Made by a program: the position numbers and the translations under genes
Source: Streptomyces mutabilis
GTDB taxonomy: Bacteria; Actinomycetota; Actinomycetes; Streptomycetales; Streptomycetaceae
Direction: 5' to 3'
Assembly (NCBI RefSeq): GCF_014649815.1
Contig: NZ_BMTT01000010.1
Location: 207,303-271,302, forward strand
Length of the DNA stretch: 64,000 nucleotides
Shown here: positions 19,644-26,445 of the stretch, in pieces
How positions within the stretch are numbered: position 1 is the stretch's first letter
Layout of the letters: every line of letters starts with the position of its first letter
Notes under the pieces: generated by a model
Seen by the model: only the letters and a program-made list of their open reading frames with translations
The model's database searches: none
What the model was told of the DNA's origin: nothing

Positions 19644-20504
19644 TCAGGCCGCTGCCGCTGACCGGCGCCGGCTCGCGTACCAGACGAGGCCCGCGGTGGC
19701 CGCGGCGGCGCCTATCGCGGCGGCCGCGACGAGCGCCGGTCGCGGCGGAACGGAGAACCCCCGGATGCGCTGCTTCAGCCGCACCGGACGGTGGAAATCG
19801 AGGATCGGCCAGTCGCGCGCGAGGGCTTCGCGACGCAGCGCCCGGTCCGGATTCACCGCGTGGGGGTGACCGACGGACTCGAGCATCGGCAGGTCGGTCG
19901 CCGAGTCGCTGTAGGCGTAGCAGCGGCTGAGGTCGTACCCCTCGGACTCGGCCAGCTCCCGGATCGCCTCCGCCTTGGTGGGGCCGTACGCGTAGTACTC
20001 CACCTCGCCGGTGAAGCGGCCGTCCTCGCCCACGACCATGCGGGTCGCCACCACCCGGTCCGCGCCGAGGAGCTCACCGATGGGCTCGACGACCTCGGCG
20101 CCCGACGTGGAGACGATCACGACGTCGCGGCCGGCGGTGTGGTGCTCCTCGATCAGGGAGGCGGCCTCGTCGTAGATGATCGGGTCGATCAGGTCGTGCA
20201 GGGTCTCGGCGACGAGCTCCTTGACCAGCCGGACGTCCCAGCCGCGGCACAGGGCGGAGAGGTACTTGCGCATCCGCTCCATCTGGTCGTGGTCGGCGCC
20301 GCCCGCGAGGAAGACGAACTGGGCATATGCGGTGCGCAGGACAGCCCTGCGGTTGATCAGCCCGCCTTGGTAGAACGACTTGCTGAACGTAAGTGTGCTC
20401 GACTTCGCGATGACCGTCTTGTCCAGGTCGAAGAAGGCCGCCGTGCGCGGTGAGGAGTGCGCCATGGAGTGGGGCGAGGAGTGGTTTTCCACGACCCCGA
20501 GCAT
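19644..20504 (-). CDS. HAD-superfamily IB phosphatase, SerB-like
   Basis: A 286-residue hydrolase. It has HAD motif I FFDLDKTVIAKSS with Asp nucleophile, motif II VIVSTSGAEV, the conserved Lys in GPTKAEAI and motif III CYAYSDSATDLPML. A C-terminal membrane helix (about 258-278) with a basic tail anchors it. The family (HAD-IB, SerB-like) is commonly placed beside ssd and the tad locus in actinobacteria, as at Rv3661/Rv3660c, and the S. coelicolor counterpart is annotated as morphological-differentiation associated. The ATG at 20504 has no clear ribosome site; ATG at 20465 is an alternative that removes 13 residues. The substrate is unknown. Confidence 0.85.
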   Translation of the reverse strand: MLGVVENHSSPHSMAHSSPRTAAFFDLDKTVIAKSSTLTFSKSFYQGGLINRRAVLRTAYAQFVFLAGGADHDQMERMRKYLSALCRGWDVRLVKELVAETLHDLIDPIIYDEAASLIEEHHTAGRDVVIVSTSGAEVVEPIGELLGADRVVATRMVVGEDGRFTGEVEYYAYGPTKAEAIRELAESEGYDLSRCYAYSDSATDLPMLESVGHPHAVNPDRALRREALARDWPILDFHRPVRLKQRIRGFSVPPRPALVAAAAIGAAAATAGLVWYASRRRSAAAA

Positions 20505-20600
20505 AGGCGCAGCCCATTCGGCGTAAGGTGGGGCGCGTGGGTTTGCCTGAGAGGCCTCTCGGGTACACCATGGAAGTCACGGATCGTTCGCGACCGTGCT

Positions 20601-20693
20601 AACCCGGTCCGACTCCTCCCCCCCCGAGTCGGCCGTGGAGACGACCCCCGCTCTCCCCCCCGGCGGGGGTCGTCGCATGTCCGGATGGGTTTT
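20601..20693 (+). ncRNA. 6C RNA
   Basis: Two adjacent stem-loops have C-rich loops: a 7-bp stem with 10-base loop containing eight C in a row (20609-20632) and an 11-bp stem with 11-base loop containing seven C (20641-20673). A TTTT run ends at 20693. Two hairpins with six or more loop cytosines define the actinobacterial 6C RNA. In M. tuberculosis the same RNA (B11) lies between the ssd and HAD genes and, from memory, reads in the ssd direction, as here. The exact ends are estimates. Confidence 0.85.
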
Positions 20694-20780
20694 CCTCCCT
20701 CCGGCGCACCCAGCGTCCGTGCCGTGGTGACGCTTGCGAGGCATATTTGTCATGGCCATGACTGACTACGGAGGGTAGTC

Positions 20781-20849
20781 GTGAGGCTGCTCTGCGGGCA
20801 CTGCGCGCGGGTCGGAACGGAGTGGTGCGGGGCTCACCGGTTCGGGTGA
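20781..20849 (+). CDS. possible 22-codon leader peptide
   Basis: A GTG-started 22-codon frame has GGAGGG five bases upstream, the best ribosome site in this gap. The peptide begins VRLLCGHCARVG and contains three Cys and two His, like a mini zinc knuckle. The ribosome site itself lies in the loop of a small hairpin (GACTA/TAGTC, 20764-20780). It ends 277 bases before ssd. It may be a leader ORF, a real microprotein or chance. Confidence 0.3.
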   Translation: MRLLCGHCARVGTEWCGAHRFG

Positions 20850-20872
20850 CGGCGATATTCACATCCATCGAG

Positions 20873-20881
20873 TTGTCCACA
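20873..20881 (+). promoter_or_regulatory. consensus DnaA box
   Basis: TTGTCCACA is the preferred Streptomyces DnaA box. A weaker match, AGATCCACA, follows at 20893-20901. They lie about 250 bases upstream of the ssd start. No AT-rich unwinding region or further boxes are present, so this is not an origin; it may regulate ssd or titrate DnaA. Confidence 0.5.
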
Positions 20882-21126
20882 GTTTTCGACCAAGATCCAC
20901 ATGATTTCCAGGATCGCTGCACCGTGATTCCCACGCGTCCGGACCGTGCCGAGTTCCAGGGCCGGTTGCCTTTGCCGGACGCGTATGGCCGACCGGTTCT
21001 ACGAACCGCCGGAAAGGCGGGCCGCAGGGGCTGTGCGAGATACGGGACACGACCGCGACCACGGATGTCGCGGCGAACGGGACGGGACCGCGACTGCGGA
21101 AGTCGCGGCGAAGGGGGACACGGAAC

Positions 21127-22275
21127 ATGACGGGGACCATCACCCATGACGACCCGCCGCACGCCGCCGGAGGGCGCCAGGGCGGGCCACTGATCGTCAC
21201 CGAGGACACCGAACTCCTCGACGACCTGCTGCGCCTGTGCGCGGCGGCCGGCGCGACACCGGAAGTGCACCACTCGGTGCCGACGGGGTCCGAGGCGCCC
21301 GCGCCGTCCCCGAGGTCCGGGTGGCCTGGCGGCTGGGAGGCCGCGCCACTCGTCCTCGTCGGCGACGACGCCGCACGGCGGGCCCGCGGGGCCGCGCGGA
21401 GACGCGGGGTGGTTCTGGTGAGCCGCGATCAGGACGACCCCGGAGTCTGGCAGCGGGCCGTCGAAATCGGCGCCGACCACGTCCTGGTGCTGCCCGACGG
21501 CGAACAGTGGCTCGTCGACCGCATCGCCGACGTCGCCGAGGGCGTCGGCCGGCCCGCTCTCACCGTCGGAGTGATCGGTGGCCGGGGTGGCGCCGGGGCG
21601 TCCACGCTGGCCTGCGCGCTTGCCGTCACCTCCGCGCGGGAGGGGCTGCGCAGCCTCCTGGTGGACGCCGATCCGCTGGGCGGCGGCCTCGACGTCCTCC
21701 TCGGCGGCGAGACGGCCGAGGGGTTGCGGTGGCCCGCGTTCGCGGCCTCGCGAGGCAGGGTCGGCGGCGGCGCCCTGGAGGAGTCGCTGCCCGAGCTGCA
21801 TTCGCTGCGGGTGCTCAGCTGGGACCGCGGCGACTGCGTCGCCGTGCCGCCCCAGGCCGTACGCGCGGTGCTCGCCGCGGCCCGGCGCAGGGGCGGCACG
21901 GTCGTCGTGGACCTGCCGCGCCGGATCGACGACGGCGTCGCCGAGGTCCTCGCCCAGCTCGACGTCGGCCTCCTCGTCGTCCCGGCCGAACTGCGGGCCG
22001 TCGCGGCGGCCGGCCGGGTGGCGGCCGCGGTCGGCATGGTCCTGCGTGATCTGCGCGTCGTGACGCGCGGGCCGTACGACTCCGGCCTTGACGACCGCGA
22101 GGTGGCCCGGCTGCTCGGGCTGCCGCTGACCGGCGAGGTTCCCGTCGAGGCCGGCCTCCTGCGCGCCGCCGACGGCAAGCGCCCTCCCGGCGGGTCCGCA
22201 CGCGGACCGCTGGCGCGCTTCTGCCGGGAGTTCTGGGATCGGGCGTTGGTGGAGACGGGGGGTGGGGCGGCGTGA
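21127..22275 (+). CDS. ssd: septum-site-determining protein Ssd (CpaE/TadZ-like)
   Basis: A 382-residue MinD/CpaE-like protein. Residues about 20-145 look like a degenerate receiver-like domain. From residue 150 the ATPase-like domain begins, with GGRGGAGAST in place of the deviant Walker A KGGxGKT, both lysines being lost. This is the state described for Ssd of M. tuberculosis, a regulator of septation encoded beside tad genes. Here it likely acts as the TadZ-type localisation factor for the pilus machine. ATG at 21127 follows AAGGGGG. Its TGA overlaps the tadA GTG (22272), starting a tightly coupled operon. Confidence 0.85.
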   Translation: MTGTITHDDPPHAAGGRQGGPLIVTEDTELLDDLLRLCAAAGATPEVHHSVPTGSEAPAPSPRSGWPGGWEAAPLVLVGDDAARRARGAARRRGVVLVSRDQDDPGVWQRAVEIGADHVLVLPDGEQWLVDRIADVAEGVGRPALTVGVIGGRGGAGASTLACALAVTSAREGLRSLLVDADPLGGGLDVLLGGETAEGLRWPAFAASRGRVGGGALEESLPELHSLRVLSWDRGDCVAVPPQAVRAVLAAARRRGGTVVVDLPRRIDDGVAEVLAQLDVGLLVVPAELRAVAAAGRVAAAVGMVLRDLRVVTRGPYDSGLDDREVARLLGLPLTGEVPVEAGLLRAADGKRPPGGSARGPLARFCREFWDRALVETGGGAA

Positions 22276-23663
22276 AGGCAACGGCGGCGGAGTTCGAGGG
22301 GGCGGTGGCGCGGCCGGCCCCGCGGAGCGGCGCCCCGGGGTGGGCCGTCCGGGTGGCCCCGGGAGCGGTGCCGGCGGACCGGGCGTACGCGGGTGCGGCC
22401 GCGGGAGGGCCCCTGCCGGGGTCGGTCGCCGATGGGGCGCCGACCGCGGTGTCCCCCGTCGGCCCCGGCCCGGCTTCGGGGATGCTCGACGGGGTGCGGC
22501 GGTGGCTCGCCGAGCACGGGTCGGAGCCCACGCCCGCGCGGGTGGCGCAGGCCCTGCGGGAGCAGGGACGGGTGCTCGGGGACGCCGAAGTCCTCGGAGC
22601 CGCCGCACAGCTGAGGTCGGAGCTCGTCGGCAGTGGGCCGCTGGAACCGCTGCTCGCCGACCCGTCGGTGACCGACGTACTGGTCTCTGCCCCGGACCGG
22701 GTCTGGGTGGACCGGGGCGGCGGCCTGGAGCTGACGTCGGTCGCCTTCCCGGACGCCGGGGCGGTACGGCGGCTCGCGCAGCGCCTCGCCACGGTCGCCG
22801 GGCGCAGGCTGGACGACGCCCGGCCCTGGGTGGACGCACGGCTGCCCGACGGCACCCGGCTGCACGCGGTGCTGCCCCCGGTCGCCGTCGGCTGCACCTG
22901 CCTGTCGCTCCGGGTGGTACGGCCCCGTGCGTTCACGCTCGACGAGCTCGCGGCCGCGGGCACCGTGCCGCCCGGAGGTGACCGCGTGCTGCGCGCGCTG
23001 CTGCGGGCACGGCTGTCCTTCCTCGTCAGCGGCGGCACCGGCAGCGGCAAGACGACGCTGCTCAGCGCGCTGCTCGGCCTCGCCCGGCCGGACGAGCGCA
23101 TCGTGCTGGCCGAGGACTCGGCGGAACTGCGGCCCGACCACCCGCACGTCGTCCACCTGGAGACCAGACCCGCCAACCAGGAGGCCGCGGGCCTGGTCAC
23201 CCTGGAGGACCTGGTGCGGCAGGCGCTGCGCATGCGGCCGGACCGGCTGGTCGTCGGCGAGGTGCGCGGCGCCGAGGTGGCCCACCTGCTGGCGGCGCTG
23301 AACACCGGTCACAGCGGCTGCGGGACGGTGCACGCCAACGCAGCCGCCGACGTGCCGGCCCGGCTGGAAGCGCTCGGCACGGCCGCTGGGCTGGACCGCG
23401 CGGCGCTGCACAGCCAGCTGGCCGCGGCCCTGTCTGTGGTCCTGCACCTGGCCCGGGACCGGGCGGGACGTCGCCGGATCGCCGAGGTGCACGTACTGGA
23501 GCGTGATCCGTCGGGGCTGGTGCGGACCGTGCCGGCGTTGCGGTGGGAAGCGGAGGCCTTCGCGGCCGAGCGCGGCTGGGAGCGGCTGCGGGGGCTGCTG
23601 CGCGCCGACGGGCTCGGCCACGAGCACGTGGAGAGGAGGCGTACAGGTGACGGGGACGGGTGA
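22272..23663 (+). CDS. tadA: TadA/CpaF secretion ATPase
   Basis: A 463-residue type II/IV secretion ATPase that powers Flp pilus assembly. The Walker A GGTGSGKTTL covers residues 254-263. The Asp box (VLAEDSAELR), the Walker B region (DRLVVGEVRGAEV) and the His box (GHSGCGTVHANAA) follow in order. An N-terminal Ala/Pro-rich segment of about 75 residues is not conserved. It starts at GTG 22272 within the ssd stop, and its own end overlaps the tadB start by 17 bases. All neighbours are tad genes, so it is a cytoplasmic hexameric motor for TadB/TadC. Confidence 0.93.
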   Translation: MKATAAEFEGAVARPAPRSGAPGWAVRVAPGAVPADRAYAGAAAGGPLPGSVADGAPTAVSPVGPGPASGMLDGVRRWLAEHGSEPTPARVAQALREQGRVLGDAEVLGAAAQLRSELVGSGPLEPLLADPSVTDVLVSAPDRVWVDRGGGLELTSVAFPDAGAVRRLAQRLATVAGRRLDDARPWVDARLPDGTRLHAVLPPVAVGCTCLSLRVVRPRAFTLDELAAAGTVPPGGDRVLRALLRARLSFLVSGGTGSGKTTLLSALLGLARPDERIVLAEDSAELRPDHPHVVHLETRPANQEAAGLVTLEDLVRQALRMRPDRLVVGEVRGAEVAHLLAALNTGHSGCGTVHANAAADVPARLEALGTAAGLDRAALHSQLAAALSVVLHLARDRAGRRRIAEVHVLERDPSGLVRTVPALRWEAEAFAAERGWERLRGLLRADGLGHEHVERRRTGDGDG

Positions 23664-24525
23664 GTTCTCGACGGGCGTGGCCCTGGGGTGCCTCGGCGCG
23701 GCGGCATGGCTGGTGGGGAGTGGGTGGCGCACCGGAGCGCGGCGCGCGCGGCTGGTGCTCGCCGGTGACGGAACGGGCGGTACCGGGCCGCCGCCACCGG
23801 GGCGATGGATGACGGACGCGGTGCTGCGTGTCCGTGGCCGGCTGACGCCCGAGTGGTGGGCGCCGGTAACCGGGCTGCTGCTGGCGGTACCGGGCGACTC
23901 GGTGCTGCCGGTCGTCGCGGGGGCGGCCGGGGTGCCACTGCTGCGGCGGACGCGCCTGGCCCGCCGGGCGCGGCGGATCCGGGAGCGCCGGCAGGACGCG
24001 GTGATCGCCCTGTGCGGAGTCCTCGCCGGGGAGGTGCGGGCGGGGCGGCAGCCGGGGGAGGCACTGCTGTGTGCCGTGAACGACTCCGGAGGCCTCGGCG
24101 ACGGGCAGGCAGCGGTGCTGGCCGCGGCCCGCTTCGGCGGGGACGTGCCGGGGGCGCTCGCGGCGGCGGCGCGGCAACCGGGTGCCGAGGGGTTGCGGGG
24201 CCTGGCGGCGTGCTGGCGGGTCGCCGTCGACCAGGGCGCCGGACTGGCGGCCGGACTCGACCGGCTGGAGGGCGCCCTGCGCGCCGAACGGGACCAGCGC
24301 TCCGACCTGCGGGCCCAGTTGGCGGGCGCACGCGCCACGGCGGTGATGCTCGCCGGCCTGCCGGTCTTCGGCCTCCTGCTCGGCGCCGCCCTCGGTTCCG
24401 ACCCGCTGCGCGTACTGCTGCACACGGGAGCCGGGCTGGGCTGTCTGCTGGCCGGCGGGGTCCTGGAGGGCCTGGGCGTGTGGTGGGTGACGCGGATCGT
24501 GCGGAAGGCGGAGGCGGCGTCGTGA
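23647..24525 (+). CDS. tadB: TadB-like type II secretion F-domain protein
   Basis: A 292-residue membrane protein that forms half of the tad inner-membrane platform. An N-terminal helix, a central pair of helices (VLLAVPGDSVLPVVAGAAGVPLL region) and a T2SS-F cytoplasmic domain (RRQDAVIALCGVLAGEVRAG through the LEGALRAERDQRSDLRAQL region) end in two hydrophobic helices. The GTG at 23647 has GGAGG 7 bases upstream and overlaps the tadA end. The next gene begins inside its stop codon. Confidence 0.88.
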   Translation: MTGTGEFSTGVALGCLGAAAWLVGSGWRTGARRARLVLAGDGTGGTGPPPPGRWMTDAVLRVRGRLTPEWWAPVTGLLLAVPGDSVLPVVAGAAGVPLLRRTRLARRARRIRERRQDAVIALCGVLAGEVRAGRQPGEALLCAVNDSGGLGDGQAAVLAAARFGGDVPGALAAAARQPGAEGLRGLAACWRVAVDQGAGLAAGLDRLEGALRAERDQRSDLRAQLAGARATAVMLAGLPVFGLLLGAALGSDPLRVLLHTGAGLGCLLAGGVLEGLGVWWVTRIVRKAEAAS

Positions 24526-25319
24526 GCGGGGAAGTCGTCCACAGGCTGGAAGCGGCGGTGGGGGCGGTGCTGGTCGCCGGATGGCTGGCGCACGGGTTCG
24601 TAGCCCTGCGGAGGGAGCGGATCGTGCGCAGGCGGCTCACCGGCCTCCTGGCCCCGCCGGCAACTCGCGCCGACCCACGACACGCCGAGGTGCTCGGCGC
24701 GGCGCGCGACCGGCTGCCGCTGGTGGCCGTGGTGGGTGCGGGATGGGCCCTGGTCGGGGGTGTCGTCGGTGTGACGGTGGGCCTGGCGGGTGCGGTGGTG
24801 CTGTGGCGCCTGCGAGCCCGGCGGACGGCCGCCGGTACGGCCGCGGCGCGAACCGTCGCCGCCGAGGCCGCTCGCCAACTGTCTCTGGCGGCCGACCTGC
24901 TCGCGGCCTGTGTCGCGGCCGGCGCCGGGCCGGTGGCCGCGGCCCAGGCGGTGGGCGATGCCCTCGGCGGACCTGTGGGGGACGCGCTGGGCCGTGGAGC
25001 GGCGGAGGTGCGGCTCGGTGGTGAGCCGGCAGGTGCCTGGCGGGGGCTCGCCGCGCTGCCGGGCGCGGCTCCCCTGGCGCGGTTGCTGGAACGGGCCGAC
25101 GTGTCCGGTCTGCCCGCTGCCCGCCCGGTCGCCCGGCTGGCCGCCCAGGCGCGCGCCGACTGGGCCCGCACCACGACGGCACGAGCCCGCCGGGCGGCCG
25201 TCATGGTCACCGCGCCGGTGGGTCTGTGCTTCCTGCCCGCGTTCATCGCGGTGGGCGTACTGCCGGTGGTGATCGGGCTAGCGGGCGGGGTGTTGGGCGA
25301 CGGGGGAGGTGGTGGCTGA
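24522..25319 (+). CDS. tadC: TadC-like type II secretion F-domain protein
   Basis: A 265-residue second platform protein. It has an N-terminal helix (AVGAVLVAGWLAHGFVAL), a helix pair near residues 65-95, a T2SS-F helical domain and a C-terminal hydrophobic pair (APVGLCFLPAFIAVGVLPVVIGLAGGVL). GTG at 24522 overlaps the tadB TGA, so the two are coupled and presumably form a heteromeric platform for TadA. A 102-base gap with a purine-rich run separates it from the pilin gene. Confidence 0.88.
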   Translation: MSGEVVHRLEAAVGAVLVAGWLAHGFVALRRERIVRRRLTGLLAPPATRADPRHAEVLGAARDRLPLVAVVGAGWALVGGVVGVTVGLAGAVVLWRLRARRTAAGTAAARTVAAEAARQLSLAADLLAACVAAGAGPVAAAQAVGDALGGPVGDALGRGAAEVRLGGEPAGAWRGLAALPGAAPLARLLERADVSGLPAARPVARLAAQARADWARTTTARARRAAVMVTAPVGLCFLPAFIAVGVLPVVIGLAGGVLGDGGGGG

Positions 25320-25421
25320 CGGGAGGGGCGGGCCGGCGCGGGCCGGCGCACGGGACCGGTGGACGAGCGAGACCGGTGGACCAGCGAATGAGCGACGGAA
25401 AAAAACCTTACGGGGGTTGTG

Positions 25422-25649
25422 ATGTATCAGGTGGTACGGGCGCGAATGAGTGCCCTGACGCGTGCGATGTGTTCGGCACGGCGCCGGCGGGCCGCGGGGC
25501 GGGACGCGGGAATGGTCACTTCCGAGTACGCGATGGGGATCGTCGCGGCGGTGGCGTTCGCCGTGGTCCTTTACAAGGTGGTGACGAGCGGGGCGGTCAG
25601 CGCGGAACTGCAGGGCATCGTGAAGCAGGCACTCGATGCGCGGATGTGA
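25422..25649 (+). CDS. flp: Flp-type pilin (DUF4244 family)
   Basis: A 75-residue prepilin. A basic leader ends in Gly before MVTSEYA, giving the Flp processing pattern G/xxxxEY with Glu at +5. The hydrophobic polymerisation helix MGIVAAVAFAVVLYKVV follows, then a short polar tail. It is expected to be cut by a prepilin peptidase, not encoded in the window, and assembled by TadA/B/C. ATG at 25422 with GGGGG upstream is preferred; GTG at 25419 is adjacent. It is short enough to be missed by automated callers. Confidence 0.85.
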   Translation: MYQVVRARMSALTRAMCSARRRRAAGRDAGMVTSEYAMGIVAAVAFAVVLYKVVTSGAVSAELQGIVKQALDARM

Positions 25650-26019
25650 GCGGGGCGCCAGGACGTGCTCCCGCGGCTCGGACAGGGGCTTCGTGACGGC
25701 GGAGACAGCCGTGGTGCTGCCCGTGCTGGTGGTGTTCGCGATGGCGCTGGCGTGGGGGCTGCTCGTGGTGGCCGCGCAGATCCAGTGCGTGGACGCGGCC
25801 CGGACGGGCGCCCGCGCGGCGGCCCGACAGGACCCGGCCGACGCCGTTGCCGAAATCACCCGGGAGGCGGCACCCCGCGGGGCGCGGGTCACGGTCAGCC
25901 GGGAAGGGGACCGGGTCCGTGTGGTTGTGGTGGCCGAGCCGCCGGCGCTGCACGGGTTGCCCTTCGAGGTACGGGAGGAGGCCGTGGCGTCGGTGGAGAC
26001 GGCGGGGGGTGCGCCGTGA
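25636..26019 (+). CDS. tadE: TadE-like pseudopilin
   Basis: A 127-residue TadE-family protein. After a basic leader of 18 residues comes G/FVTAETAVVLPVLVVFAMAL, a pseudopilin-type processing site with Glu at +5 and a hydrophobic helix. The remainder is a small extracytoplasmic domain rich in Arg and Val. The ATG at 25636 overlaps the pilin stop by 14 bases. It is a minor pilin of the tad system by homology. Confidence 0.83.
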   Translation: MRGCERGARTCSRGSDRGFVTAETAVVLPVLVVFAMALAWGLLVVAAQIQCVDAARTGARAAARQDPADAVAEITREAAPRGARVTVSREGDRVRVVVVAEPPALHGLPFEVREEAVASVETAGGAP

Positions 26020-26402
26020 GGTGCAGGGCCGGAAGCGCCGACCAGGGGGCCGCCACCGTCTGGAGCGTCGGCGCCGTCGCCGTTCTGTGCCTGGTGTTCG
26101 GCGTCGTCCTGGCCCTCGGCCAGGCGGTTGCGGCCCGGCACCGTGCGGCCGGCGGCGCCGATCTGGCGGCGCTGGCGGCGGCGGACCACTGGGCGCGGGG
26201 CGGTACGGCGGCCTGTGCCCGGGCGGAACGGATCGCGGCTGCCCAGGCGACGCGGCTGGTGCGGTGCGTGCTTACCGGCCAGGTCTCCGACGTGAGGGTG
26301 GCAGCCGGCTGGGGGCCGTTCGCGTCGGAGGTCCGGGCGAGGGCAGGGCCGGCGGTGGAGACACCCTCGGCGGGGGCGACGTCGGTGGCGGACCGTCGGT
26401 GA
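26016..26402 (+). CDS. TadE-like protein of the helicase/secretion neighbourhood
   Basis: A 128-residue protein starting GTG at 26016 within the tadE stop. It has the pattern DQGAATVWSVGAVAVLCLVFGVVLAL, a single N-terminal membrane helix, then AARHRAAGGADLAALAAA, diagnostic of the actinobacterial Rv3654c-like family found at the end of tad operons next to a DEAD helicase. Four Cys residues could form disulfides outside the cell. It faces the helicase gene, with 43 bases between the stops. Confidence 0.82.
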   Translation: MRCRAGSADQGAATVWSVGAVAVLCLVFGVVLALGQAVAARHRAAGGADLAALAAADHWARGGTAACARAERIAAAQATRLVRCVLTGQVSDVRVAAGWGPFASEVRARAGPAVETPSAGATSVADRR

Positions 26403-26445
26403 GGACCCGTCGGCGGGGGCGCGTCGGTGAGGTCCCCGGCGGGAC

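Noticed and set aside
20873-20901. Replication origin
   Set aside because: One strong and one weak DnaA box, no cluster, no dnaA/dnaN neighbours.
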